Assembly: GCA_947471745.1 (NCBI GenBank)
Contig: CANJKZ010000063.1
Coordinates: forward strand, 382,001-446,000
Reading direction: 5' to 3'
Length of the DNA stretch: 64,000 nucleotides
From: Closterium sp. Naga37s-1
Taxonomy: Eukaryota; Streptophyta; Zygnematophyceae; Desmidiales; Closteriaceae
Below, in pieces: positions 37,301 to 49,800 of this stretch. The translations under genes were made by a program, and so were the position numbers. The notes under the pieces were generated by a model. That model did no database searches and was not told where the DNA came from. It worked only from the letters and a program-made list of their open reading frames with translations. Each line of letters starts with the position of its first letter. The stretch's first letter is position 1.

Positions 37301-40300
37301 CGCCGCGAGAGGGGACGTCGCTGCACCCGGCGCTTTCTCCTTGGCGAGAGCACCGCCCTTGCTCACCACCAGCTGCTTCCCGCTCGCCACTTTGCTGTCT
37401 GCCGCCACCCGTTTCGCTCCCCCTTGCCCCACTGCTTGACTAGTACCACCGCAACGGGCCTTCTCCTTCACTTCCTCCTCTTTCTCCTTGGCAGTCGGTG
37501 CTGCCTTCCCGCCGAGGCCGAACCCGAACCGTGCCTTTCTCGCTCCCACTCCGCTGACCCGCCTGGAGGTAGCAGCAGGCGCGCCTTTCTTGACAGCCGC
37601 ACGATCATCCGCTTTTCCCGCAGTGAACTTGAGCCCAAACAGGCCACCCGTACTGGAAGCACCGTCCGCACTGGGAGCACCTCCCGCTCCGCTGGTACTA
37701 CCCTGTGAGGCACCTGCAGATCCCTCCGTGCTCACAGCCTTCACGTCCTTACCCAACGTCCGCGGTTTCGCAGAAAACACAGTGCGAGCAACAGCACTCG
37801 CCACCTTCGCCGTCGCAGAGTTCGCAGCGGCGGAGAAGGCAAACCCAGCAGCAGCTGCCACGCGATTCGTGCCGTGTCCCGTGCCGTAATTCCCTCCACC
37901 ATTGTAACCACTCCCCACACCCACGAACCCCACGCGTTTCCCGGCATCGGCAGAGGTCCCAGTGGAGCGAGTCGACGACGTTCGCAGCACGTCCAACCCC
38001 GACCCCCCCACGCCAGACGACGCAGCACCGTGCGCCAGCGAGCGGCCAGCGGGAACGAGACTCGTACTCGTGCAGTGGCTCGTCGACTTCGGCACCCCTG
38101 CTCTCGCCGCCACCGCTCCTGGACCCACACCAGACTTCCCCCCGATGTTCGCACCAGCCCGAACAGCAGGCCTTGGGGGTCCTCCAGCGGTCGCGCTGCC
38201 TGACGGCCGGGATTTCGCCGCCACAGCCTGCTGACGCTGCTGCTGCCACTCCCGCAGCTGCTGCTGCTTCGAGTCGTTCGAGCTGCGCGCGCTGCTCACA
38301 CTCCCACTCGAGCCTCGATGAGCAGCAGCTGCGCTCGCCTGCGGCGGCAACGGCTCCCGCGCGGCGGCAGGCTTCATCGGGGACGGCGCGCACGCGCGCA
38401 TGGCCTTGGATCCGCGCCACACCATGCCGCGCAACGCGCCTACAGGCGCATCCTCAGACTTGGCCACAATCTCCGACTCGGACGCGTGCGAATGTGCATT
38501 CCCTGCGGGCTTCTCAGCGCCAGAGGCAGCGGAAACCACCGAGTCTTCCTCCTCAAATCGCACTACTGCCGTCGCTGTACCCTGCACATCGCGCTGGCCT
38601 TCAGTTGCCGTGATCGCACTCTCTTCCTCCCCACTCACAGAACTCGCATGCGATTGGGCCTCATCGACCAATTCTTCTTCTTCAGGACGACGCGATTGCC
38701 CAGCGTCCCTCAACGAGTCGTTGGAGTCGTCAACGTCTGTGGACGACTCAAAGCGGCTGTGCAGATCCACTCTCGCCCCACACGAGCCAACCCCCGCGCC
38801 TCCTTTACTCGAAAGCCCTGACGATGCCGCCTGACGGGAGTGAGAGGAGGTACCAGACTCCGCCGCCGCCCTCTTGCTCCTCTCTGCCGTTCCCGTGTGT
38901 GAGGTGGTGCTACCGCCATGCTTCGACAGGCTGCATGAACCGACACCGCCGCCACCGCTACCTTGCTTTGCGAGCCTGGAAGCGCTCGCGCCCACGCTCT
39001 GCTGGCGGCTTGTACCCGTCGCTGTCGTTGCCGCTGACCTGGGAGTCCTGCTGGAATGGGCGGGAGTCTTCGCTCCTGGAGCGGGGGAGGCTCCTGCTCC
39101 CTTCGCCGTCTTCGCATTCGACGAATGCAACCCTGAAAGACCAAGCGACACACCTGTTAGATAAGAAAAAATGGCAGGTAGTAACGCCAGCGTAATACAG
39201 GACCATACTTTTACACAACCAAAATGAAAAACAATATTCTGACGTAGGCGCTTACGAGGTGCTGCGCCGGGCAGCTTGAGTCGTGTGCTTGAAGGGCCCT
39301 GGTTCAACCCTCCACTCGTCGCACTCTTCGAGACCTCCGCGCAGTCGCTCGTGCTGCTCTTTTCTATTATCGCGGCTACTTTCTGCTCGCTCGTCATCCG
39401 CTGGAGCTCTGCAGCACCACCTGATTCGCTGCACAACGCGTCCCGATCATCCTCCGGAGTATTGCCGGATTCGTTAGCAGCGGTGTCTCCGGAAGGGGGA
39501 GCGGTATACATGGGAAGGAAAGACAGGTCGACTGGAGGGAGATCTGGCGCGAGCTGGTCCTCTTCATCGTCCAGGTCTAGGAGCGACTCTGCGGGCAGAG
39601 CGAAAATAGAAAGATAGACGCAGGAATTGCAGTTGTCATTATTGCATGTATGGACGCTGAACGACATGAGATTGAAGGGAAATCCTGGAATAAACTTTGT
39701 CTCATTTGAGTCCTGGTTAGGGAAGCACGCACCTGCGTTCTTGTTGAGGAAAGCCTCGTTCCAGGCAGCGCTAACGCGACGATCCTTGCGCACGGGTTTC
39801 GGCTCAGGAGTCTGAATCTTAGCCAGTGCTGCAGAGGCGCATGCGTCGGAACCAGAGCCGCTTGGAGCGCACATCTTGGAGACTTCCTTGGATGTTTCAT
39901 GCTGGGGATCTTCGGGCCAATCGATGTCGGTCATTCGCTCCATGATAAAACTGTCATCGATGACTTCGCCGTGCAACTCGTCATCATTCAAAAGACCTGC
40001 ATATCAACCATTTGAATGGTAAGTCATCTTTTCTCTAGAATACTAATTGCTTGTACGGATAAAATAGACACCAGGGTTTGTATCCCACCTTCGTCCTCCA
40101 GGAACACGTTGTTCCATGGCAGGCTCTGCCGTGCGACGCTCCGTCGGCTCTTCCTCCGTGCAGCCGTCGGTGTCGGAGCGAGCTTAGAGGCAGCGTTGAC
40201 GTTAACTGAAACTGGAATGCTGGCGTTATTCTCATTATTCTCCACTAAATTGAAGGTAAGATTTGAGGAGTGATTTAATTTACCAGCACCAGTTTTTTCC

Positions 40301-40577
40301 TGCTGCAAGCTGCCCTGTATGATGTCACCTCCGCCAGCAGTGTCGTTTAAAATTCGCTTCTGAGGTCGCAACGGGGTAATTGCGAAGTCAAATCGTCCTG
40401 GGAACTTCTGATTCGCCTCATCTGCATATCAATAAGACATATTCAGTTAGTATCCTTCACAGCAGGTCACCAGTTAAATTCAGAAGACGAACGAGGAGGA
40501 TACGATAGGTAGAACTAACCAAAGGCTGATAAGGTGTTCAGGCTGACGTTTCCTAGAATCAATTCGTCCGTCTCCAT
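34351..40577 (-). CDS. large low-complexity protein, possibly GTSE1-like microtubule-associated
   Basis: Nine exons read 40577-40520, 40421-40089, 39996-39733, 39588-39256, 39132-37043, 36930-35794, 35637-34909, 34758-34672, 34545-34351. Together they give 1742 codons and every phase closes. It starts METDELILGNVSLNTLSAF, then FDFAITPLRPQKRIL, ARQSLPWNNVFLEDEGLLN and VSAAWNEAFLNKNAESLLD. The rest is Ser/Ala/Gly/Lys-rich and surely disordered. Recurring short motifs are MYTAPPSGD, MYTAPASPEAE and MFTAPASPEAE, and KARFGFGLGGK / ATGRFGFGGSS. Near the C-terminus are DPFMKKVLEAEALGV and VDLEKKGGRVLNSPL. The 'S-L-x-W-x-x-x-F-x-x-x-x-G-L-L/E-S-L-L' pattern reminds me of plant GTSE1-like spindle proteins, but that is a weak link. 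The basic charge and length suit a cytoskeletal or nuclear scaffold. Confidence 0.6.
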
Positions 40578-41176
40578 TGCTGATCGCAACTATACACCAC
40601 ACTGGAAGGCTTCGAAATCTAGTAATATATCCGACGAGATGTCAGATCGCTTAGGTAATACCTATGAAGTGATCGCAACTAGGACAAACTTTGCCAGACA
40701 ATGGCTTCGGCAGGCTAAGACGCAGCGGACTATACTCCAACGTGAACAGTCAGTTATGCCCTCGAGATTGTCTATCAGTTTGCCATGGAATGATCTTGGG
40801 AATTGGGATGAGAGTTTGCGGTTTGGGTATCAGCAGCATGGAGAGGGAGAACAAGGAGAAGTGTTTTTTTGGTTGCAGGTTTCAGGCGGTTCGCGTCAGG
40901 GAATGCGTCTGTCACAAATTTGGCGGGACATTTTGAAATCTTCGGTCGAGGTGCGAAATGACAAGTGCGAAAATGAAATCCTCGTTATAGAGCTGCTAAT
41001 TTCGCCGGTGTCTTGGGTACACCGGTTCGAGATTGCGATGCTATTCTTCTTATTGCAGCACACCATATCATTCCGGAAAGGCCAACAGACTACAAACATA
41101 TTTCTCACATTCCTTCCGAGAGACACTTGTGCTAGATTGTCCCAATTCAATACTCGTTTCTGCTGTCCTCGACGAA
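40578..41176. promoter_or_regulatory. 600-bp bidirectional promoter region
   Basis: The start codons of the GTSE1-like gene (-) and the tRNA-binding gene (+) are only 599 bp apart and divergent, so both promoters must lie here unless further 5' exons exist. The interval is less GC-rich than the flanking exons. No clear TATA box was seen. One open frame runs through part of it but has no recognisable motif. Confidence 0.5.
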
Positions 41177-43467
41177 ATGGCTGCCGCTGATCCTGCTCCA
41201 GCGCTAGTGGCTCTGGACAATGCGATCGCGCAGATCGACCTCCTCATCTCCCGCCTCACCGCGTCGTCCGCCTCCTCAGCTGACGTTCCCGTTGCCGCTC
41301 AGCCGAAAGCAGCAGTAGCTGGAAGCAGTGGCGAGAAGCAGTCGTCAGAAAAAGGGAAAGCAAAAGCTGCGAAACTAGGTGATTTATTCTGTGCAAAACC
41401 GCGGAACTCCGTAAATGCTCCATCTGAACATAATAAATCGTTGTTCGCCATTGTCTTTCTGTGATGTTTCTACTGATTCGTTTGGCTGATCCTTGTGGCA
41501 CTCCTTTCCCTCTCCGCCAGCAGCGCAATCATCAGCTACTCCAGCGTCAGCGGGGGAGAGCGTAGAGAATTTCGACAAATGCGACATCAGGGTGAGGGTC
41601 GTGCGACAACACGCAAACTTTCGTTAGATCAGCAAACGTCGCCAACACATGCCTTCTCCTCTCGTTGCTACCACATTCCTGGCCGTTGGCGAATGAACAT
41701 GAATGCGAGCTTGTATTCTGCTTATCCTGGATAACTTCTCGAAAATAACGCGCTGTTAATGCAACTGTATGAGGAGATGCATTTGAGGCGCCTCGCAACA
41801 TCTTTTCCCCCTTCTTCCCCCTCTCCGCCCCCCGCGCGCAGGTGGCGCGGGTGCAGGCGGTGGAGCCCCACCCGGTGGCGGAGAAGCTTTACGTCTGCCA
41901 GGTGGAGGTTGCGCCAGGGGAGGTCCGCCAGGTGTGTAGCACCGGCACTGCGTATTACTTCCCCGTCTAAACGTTTGCGCTCCTCTCTCCATCAATTGCT
42001 CCCCCTCTTCTGCTGCGTCAGCCGCTCTACCTCGTGCATGCAGCATGCACGCCCCTTCCTTTCCCTATGCGCACACTGGCTCCCTGCAGCCCGAATTCTT
42101 TTTCTCAAACAGCTATCCTCTGCTCACCTGTGTCCGTGTGAACTGAACCCCCTTCAGGTGGTGGCTGGTCTAAAGAAGTTCATATCGCAGGAGGAGCTGC
42201 AGGGGCGGCTGGTGTGTGTCGTGTGCAACCTCAAGCCCGTCACACTCGTTATACTCACTATTTCCTCTTGTACTCTCAACCCTTTCCCAGGTGGTGGCTG
42301 GTCTAAAGAAGTTCATCTCGCAGGAGGAGCTGCAGGGGCGGCTGGTGTGTGCCGTGTGCAACCTCAAGCCCGCCAAGCTGGCCGGGCAGCCCAGCCAAGC
42401 CATGATGCTCGCTGGCTCGCACCCCTCTGCCGAGGCTGAGGCCGGGGAGGTTGTCAAGGTGAGCAGGCCTGGGCGATGACTTTTTTTAAGCGCCTGGCCT
42501 CAAGGTGTTTTTTTAGGCGCCTCACGCTGAGGGGGGGAATGCTGCGACGGTGAGGTGAGGAAGGAGGAGTGGGCGATGCACGCGTGTCTGTGGCTGTCCA
42601 GCACATGAGTCGCGTTGCGCGCTCTTTGTGTTGATGTGTCTGAAGCCCCCCACTCCACTGTGCACTCCACCTTACAGTTCAATCCCCCCACTGCTCCATC
42701 TCCCTCATTTCCGCACACCCGTTTCATCCCATCCCTTTGACTCTCCGCCCCAACAGCTCATTGATCCGCCCCAAGATGCGGCAGTTGGTGATCGAATCTG
42801 CATCCAGGTACGCATTATGCCTGTGATCGTTCCCTGTTCCTATGTGCCCTGCCCATGCCTGTACCTTCCTGCATGAGTCGTATCATGGATGCAAGCTCAC
42901 GTGTGCCTCCTTTCATGCATGCCCGATGTACGACTTACTTCATACACATATGCATGACCTGTCGGTCTGCCTCATGCCCATCCAGTGTGCCTCATGTGCG
43001 AACCAACCCCATCCACCAAGCCTATGCCCGTCATATTCCACTTGCTTTTGCCATGGTTCACCCGTTTTTCAAACTCCCCCTGAAAATCCGTTCTTCTTCT
43101 GTCTCAACTTCCCTCGCGTCCCATTCACCCTGGCGGCAAATCCCAGGGTCGGCCTGCGAGTGCAGCCCCAGTGAAGCAACTCAGCTCCAAAGTGTGGGAG
43201 AAGGTAGCAGGGCTGCTTCGAGTGCAAGGTGGGTATTATAATACGGAAATATCAAACGTTTCTATTCACAGTTACAGTAGGGAGTTGGCATATTTCGCTA
43301 AGTCCCCCGTTCACATGTTAATCTGCTAATTAGTTTAAACCACTGTGTGGTGTGTTATGTTTTGTTCCCCAGGAGGAGCTGCAACGTTTGATGGGCAGGC
43401 TCTGGTCACAGGGGCAGGCGGAGGCATCACTGTGCAAGGTCTGGTTGATGGCAGTGAAATTCACTGA
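41177..43467 (+). CDS. AIMP1/Arc1p/EMAP-II-like tRNA-binding protein
   Basis: Seven exons: 41177-41378, 41521-41591, 41842-41931, 42291-42458, 42757-42807, 43147-43228, 43373-43467, 253 codons (252 aa). The N-terminus is a short helix (LVALDNAIAQIDLLISRL) and an Ala/Lys-rich linker. From about residue 88 it is the OB-fold tRNA-binding module: FDKCDIRVARVQAVEPHPVA, EKLYVCQVEV, VAGLKKFISQEELQGRLV, CAVCNLKPAKLAGQPSQAMM, LAGSHP, GDRICIQG, and the EMAP-II type tail VWEKVAGLLRVQ...GITVQGLVDGSEI. Plants carry this module at the end of methionyl-tRNA synthetase and in stand-alone proteins like this one, which bind tRNA as synthetase cofactors in the cytosol. The start at 41177 gives a compact N-terminus; the frame stays open further upstream. 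Confidence 0.92.
42158..42250 (+). repeat. echo of tRNA-binding exon 4 start
   Basis: CAGGTGGTGGCTGGTCTAAA through CTGGTGTGTGTCGTGTGCAACC repeats the acceptor and first ~75 bp of exon 4, 133 bp before the intact exon at 42291. Only two or three bases differ until the copy ends at CTCAAGCCCG. It has no proper donor and would be skipped. Confidence 0.93.
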
Positions 43468-43800
43468 ACTGAGAAATAAGGCTACACATCACCTTTATGT
43501 TTTAGCCAGCTATTCATGTGATGTTATATCGTTGTAGAAATGAGTAAATCTCGCCGACTGAACCACGGTAAATATCTTCCATCGGTACTTTTCATGCCTC
43601 GCAGAAAAAGTGCGAGGAGATCCCAAGGTTCCCCGCATTACCGTTCCTGGTTCAAGCAATTCTGCTTCAATCGTGTCGACCAGTTTACACAGATGGTCTC
43701 TCTTCCATTGAATAGATGGTTCATGCTTGAATAGAAGAGGTACCATCCCACATTGTTCCGAAGCAACCTAGTCCGTGGATCCATTACAAGTGAATGAGCG
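43468..43800. other. short intergenic region between two + strand genes
   Basis: 333 bp with no conserved coding or repeat signal. It is the 3' flank of the tRNA-binding gene and the promoter of the FAD dehydrogenase gene. Confidence 0.5.
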
Positions 43801-46800
43801 ATGACGCTGGTTAATATTCTAACGGGGTCACGCGTTGTCGTTCCATTCAAGCACACCAGCTTGTGTCACCACGGGAGCTTGTCAACTCGCGGGTTACCAT
43901 TTCGTCGCGACGATGCCTCGGGAATCTCCCGGAATGGCCGTTCGTTCGCCGTGACAGCGCGGTTCAGCCGGGACCGATCCGACGAGCGGCGAAGGGGGAA
44001 TGCCGTTGGGAGAGAGGACGTAGCTCCAAGGGAGAGTCGGGCTTGGCGAGAGAATGGGGAAACGAGTGAGAACGAGAGGCGTTTCGCTGGTGAGAGCAGG
44101 GGGGGGGGAGAGGGAGACGATCAGAGGAGGACGACGAGGGGGGATGGTGCTGGAGCTCGTTCTCCTATCGGTGGTGACTATACGCGGAGAGAGTACAGAG
44201 GGATGGAGAGCGATGGAGGGGAAGGTCGCTTTGGGGGCAGAGGAAAGGGTGGTTCAAGTGGGAGAGAGCGAGGGGAGAGGGACATGGGGGGACAGGCACG
44301 TGAGGGTTCAGGGTTTGGGGATAGAGAGGGGTTTAGCGATGGGGATGGTGACGAGAAGGTTCGCTATAGGGAAGAGCGATACGGGTATAAGAGTGCGGAT
44401 CGAGAGGGGTATGGGAGAGAGAGAGGAGGGAGGGGGTATGGCAGGGGGGAGGGGGCGGTGGGGATTGATGATGCAAGGAGAGGCGGAAACGAGAGGCGAG
44501 AGGTGTATGGGGGTGAAAGGGAGCGGTTACCAAAGGGTTCAGAGCGATACCAGGGGGCAAGCGAGCGGTACTCTGGGAATGGCAGAGAGAGTGGGGGCCG
44601 AGGAGGTGGAGAGGGAAAGAGGGAATATGGGGGAAGGGGCGGGCGGGGGGTTGAGGAACGGTGGGGGGAAGCAGGGGAGAGTGGGGGTGAGCGGAGCGAG
44701 AAGTGGGGGGATGGAGGGAGAGAAGGGGGAGACTATGGGGAGGAAGGGAGGAGGGGTTATGGGGAGAGAGGGGGGGGCGATTATGGGAGGAGAGGGAGGG
44801 GCGGTTATGGGGGGACAGAGAGGGCGGGATACGGAAGGGGGGACAGGGGCGGGTATGGGGGAAGAGGCAGGGGCTCGTATGGAGGAAGCGAGAGGGGTGG
44901 TTATGGGGGAAGCGAGAGGGGTGGTTATGGGGGAAGGGAGAGGAGTGAGTATGGGGGAAGGGAGAGGAGTGAGTATGGGGGAAGGGAGAGGAGTGAGTAT
45001 GAGGGAAGGGAGAGGAGTGAGTATGAGGGAAGGGAGAGGAGTGAGTATGGAGGGAGCGAGATGGGCGGATCAGAAGAAAGAGGGAGGGTTGAGTACAGGG
45101 GAAGAGAGACGGATGATAATGGGGTGAGAGGGAGAGGGAGGGGGGATTATCGGGGAAGAGGGAGAGGCGAGTATGGGAGTACAGGGAGGGGCGAGTATGG
45201 GAGTACAGGGAGGGGCGAGTATGTGGGGAGAGGAAGGGGTGGATACGGGGGAAGAGGGAGGAGTGACAACGGCAGGAGAGGTGGAGATACGCAATCAGAC
45301 TTTCACCGCCGTCCACGCCAAGAGGAAAGAGGGTGGGGGCGGGAGAGGCTTGACGGACAGCAGGAGGAGAGGATGTCAGATGTCAAGGCGAATGGAGTGC
45401 AGGAGGGGCATCTATCAACAGATAGGGACTCTCAAGGGGATGGGAAATTTCCGAAAGACGGGCATTTGCCGACAGAGGGGGTGATCAGACTGATGAATGT
45501 GGATGTGCCGCTGCATGCCGACCCTGGCAAGGATGACGTGGCAGTGAGTGAGGGGCTGGTGCGGGCGGCAGCTGCGGCGCTGCACGTGCGGGCAGAGCAT
45601 CTTCCCCCGTCTGCTCTCACTGTCGTCCGCAAGTCCTTCGACGCCCGCAAGGTGTGTTGGGCTGGGCTGTATGCATTGCAAGACACGCTGGGGTAGGGTG
45701 CAAGGGCAGGGCCTTCACCCTCTCCCACTTTCAATCTTTCATGCTCTCCCTCGCCCATCCCCATCCCCACCCCCTCACTCACAGGCCCCAGTGTTCGCCT
45801 ATGCCATTGACATCGACGCAGCAGCACTAGCGCGGACCTTCACCCTGTCTTGCTCTCCCACTCTTTCACCCTCGCCCTCCCCCACCCCCATCCCGCCCCC
45901 CACGTTCCCAGGCCCCTGTGTTCGCCTATGCCATTGACATCGATGCAGCAGCAGTAGCCCAGGCCTTCACGCTCTCATGCTTTCTCACTCTCTCCCTCCT
46001 CCATCCCCATCCCCACCCCCTTCCCACCACATTCCCAGGCCCCTGTGTTCGCCTATGCCATTGACATCGATGCAGCAGCACTTGCGCGGGCCTTCACGCT
46101 CTCAGCCACGCCGCCCAGCAAGCGCAGAGACGTGGCCCTTAAAGCCCAGGTCGTGCTGCCCGAACCACCCTTCAGCCTGCTCGCTGCCCGCACCCCTGCT
46201 GCTGCTCCTGCTGCTGCTCCTGCTGCTGCTGCTTCTTCCACTGCTGATAGTGTTGGTGCTGGTGCTGGTGCTTATACCAGCAGCAGCACAGGTGCTCCCA
46301 CAGGAGCAGTGGGGGCGAGAGACAAGCCACCGAGAGAGCGAACGCGCAACGTGGTGGTGGGGATGGGTCCAGCGGGGTTGCTGGCGGCGCTGGTACTCGC
46401 AGAGGCGGGCGAGCAGGTGATAGTGGTGGAGCGAGGTCAGCCCGTGGAGGAGCGAGGGCGGGACATCGGCGCTCTAGCCGTGCGCCATGTGCTCAACCCA
46501 GACAGTAATTTCTGCTATGGGGAGGGTGGGGCGGGGACGTGGAGTGACGGCAAGCTGACGACTAGGATCGGGAAGAATAGTCAAGATGTGAGGGAGGTGC
46601 TGAATGTGCTGGTGAGGATGGGTGCTCCTGAACGTATTCTTGTGGACGGGCGCCCGCACCTGGGGACGGACAGGCTCGTGCGCATCCTGCAGCAGTTCCG
46701 AACCTACTTGCTAGGTTTGGGCGTGGAGATAAGGTTCGGCACGGTGGTGGAGGATTTGGAGGTTCGGAACGGGCGGGTGGCTGGGGTGCACGTGAGGCCG

Positions 46801-49800
46801 GCTGGGAGTGCGGTGGGAAGCGGTGCAGAGGGGCAGAGTGTGATTGCAGCGGATAAGGTGCTGCTGGGGGTGGGGCACTCAGCAAGGGCAGTGTTTGACA
46901 TGCTGCTGTCTCACAACGTGCTGCTCACCCTCAAGGACTTTGCTGTGGGCTTTCGTATTGAGCACCCCCAGCGCGAGATTAACGCCATCCGGGTAAGCGG
47001 CACTCAGCCGATATATATATGTGTATATATATTAGTTCCGTTGATCCTAGTTTGCTCCTCAACAACAAGTCATAGCTTCCGTTTATTGGGGCAACTTCCG
47101 CTGCATCAAACGGACAGTCCCCTGCGTCCCTCCACTTTCCTCATGGCAGTACCGGCGGTGGCAGGGCAGCATGGACGTGGAGGCAGCAGTGGCGTCTGCT
47201 GAGGCGAGGGCTGGGGCCCCTTGAAGGGCCACTTGCCCCAACACACCTTTCTTCCCCCTCTCTCCCCTCATCCTGCTCCCCCCCCGGGCAGTACCGGCGG
47301 TGGCAGGGCAGCATGGACGTGCAGGCAGCAGTGGCGCGCGGCAAAGGGCCCATCCCTGTGGCTGACTACTCCCTCGCCGGCCAGTTCTCCCTTACCGGCA
47401 GTACCGCTGACAGCACTGCCAGCACCGGCAGCAGCAGCTCCACTGACAGTGGCAGCGGCAGCAGTGGGCAGCAGGAGCGCAGCTGCTACTCGTTCTGCAT
47501 GTGTCCGGGAGGGCAGGTGGTGTGCACGAGTGTGACAGCAGACGAGCTGTGCCTCAACGGCATGTCCTTCTCCAACCGCTCCTCGCTCTGGGCCAACGCT
47601 GCTCTCGTGTCATCTGTCTCGGCGTCTGCTGGCGATTTCGATGACTTCAGCAGGGAGCACGGCGCGCTAGCAGGAATGGAGTACCAGGTATGTTGGAGGC
47701 TGGCAAGGAGGGAGGGCAGGTGGTGTGCACGAGTGTGACAGCAGATGAGCTGTGCCTCAACGGCATGTCCTTCTCCAACCGCTCCTCGCTCTGGGCCAAC
47801 GCTGCTCTGGTCTCTTCCGTATCCGCGTCTGCTGGCGACTTTGACGAGTTTACAAGGGAGCATGGTGCCTTGGCAGGCATGGGGTACCAGGTACGTTGAA
47901 GCGGCTTCCAAGAGTTCTCAAGGAAAGGTGGGTGGGAGGCGGGGGTGGTGTGTAGGCTAGAGAAGGAGGGAGGGCAGGTGGTGTGCACGAGTGTGACAGC
48001 AGACGAGCTGTGCCTCAACGGCATGTCCTTCTCCAATCGCTCCTCGCTCTGGGCCAACGCTGCTCTCGTGTCATCAGTGTCTGCTGCTGCTGGCGATTTC
48101 GATGACTTCACCCGGGAGCACGGCGCACTGGCAGGCATGGAGTATCAGGTAGGTGGCGGGCTGGGGTGGGGTGGTGGTGGGGAGGGAAGGGGGTGAGCTG
48201 TGTGTGAACGGCATGTCATTTTCAAATCGCTCCTTTCTCTGGGCCAACGCTGCGCTCGTCTCCGCTGCTAGTGGTCACTTTGACGAGTGGTCAAGGGAGC
48301 ACGGCGCTCTGGCAGGCATGGAGTACCAGGTAGGAGACCTTGTGGTGGTGGGGGATGGGGTGCGGTGGTGGTGGGTGCGGTGCGGCTGGTGACTTTGACG
48401 AGCTGCTGTGTTTGCTGATGGAGGCATGAATCGCAGACCAATAAGCGTCAATGTTAGGCAGCGTGCAAGGGAGAGCGGTGATTGCTGGTGCTGTCTTGAT
48501 AACGCTCGCCTCTTTCACTTTTCTTCACTCTCCCTTCCTACCTCCTCCTTTCTCCTCCTTCACTCGCCCCTCCCTTCTCCCCCCAGAGGGCAATAGAGCG
48601 CCAGGCAGCTGTGATGGGAGGTGGGGACTTCGTGGCACCAGTGCAGCGCGCCACTGACTTCCTCAATGGCACACTCTCTCCTGGTGAGCACCGTGAAATC
48701 AAATCCATCTTGAAGCGTCTCAGTACAAATCTGTTCCCACGTGACTTCGTGGCACCGGTGCAGAGTGCCACTGGCTCCCTTCATAGACTCTCTTCCCTGG
48801 TGAGCATGCTTCCCCAGGAGTATGCTCAGCCTGAGCAGAGTCACTCCCTCAGCTCATGCCACCCGCATCCGCCTTGCCCGCTTCCCACATCTGCACTACC
48901 CTCCTCCACCATCCCCCCCTCCCCTCCCCCTGCCCGTTTTCTGCCCGCCGTCCTCCCCTGTTTCCACCCACTGTCCTCCATGCCAACCGCTAACCGTTAT
49001 CTGGGAGTAGTACCCGGTTGACTCTCCCACCATGCAGCTACCGCCAGGGAGTGGCACAGGCCCGCCTGGATCGCCAGCCCTCTCTCCTGTCTTTCCCCCT
49101 CGCTCTCCCTTCCCCCCCTTTTCTCTCTCCCAGCGTCCGCCCTGCCATCGTCCAGCTACCGCCTGGATTAGCTCTACTCTACTCGCCCTCCATCACGCCC
49201 GCCCTTGCCCTCACTGCACACCCCCTTATCGATCGTCCCTTTCTCTCCCCCTGCTTCTCCCCCTTCGCCAGCGTCCGCCCTGCCATCGTCTAGCTACCGC
49301 CTGGGAGTGGCATCATCCTGCCTGGATCAGCTCTACTCGCCCTCCATCACTTCCCCCCTCTCCTCCTCTCCCACTCTTTCCCCCTTCCCTTTTTTCCTTC
49401 TCAGCGTCCGTCCTGCCATCATCCAGCTACAGCTTGGGAGTGGCATCAGCCCGCCTTGATCAGCTCCATCACTTTTCCCCTTGGCCTCACTGCACACCCC
49501 CTTACCGATCGACCTTCCCCTCCCCCTGCCTCTCCCCCTTTCCCAGCTTCCGCCCTGCCATCATCAAGCTACCGCCTGGGAGTGGCATCGGCCCGCCTGG
49601 ACCATCAACCCTCCCTTGATTCACTTTCCCCCCTTTTCCCCCCTGCCCCCTTTCCTTCTTCCCTCCTCCCCGTTCTCCCTCCCAGCGTCCTCTCTTCCAT
49701 CATCCAGCTACCGCCTGGGAGTGGCATCAGCGCGCCTGGACCAGCTCTACTCGCCCTCCATCACACTCTCCCTCTCCCTCACAGCTCACCCCCTTACTAT

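Noticed and set aside
41033-41176. Upstream extension of the tRNA-binding protein
   Set aside because: The frame is open upstream of 41177, but the added residues are Phe/Cys-rich, without conservation, and the ATG at 41177 starts a typical N-terminal helix.
44333-45316. A long - strand open frame rich in HTHSSPFP
   Set aside because: It is the reverse of the RGG/YGG coding repeat; openness is forced by the repeat composition.
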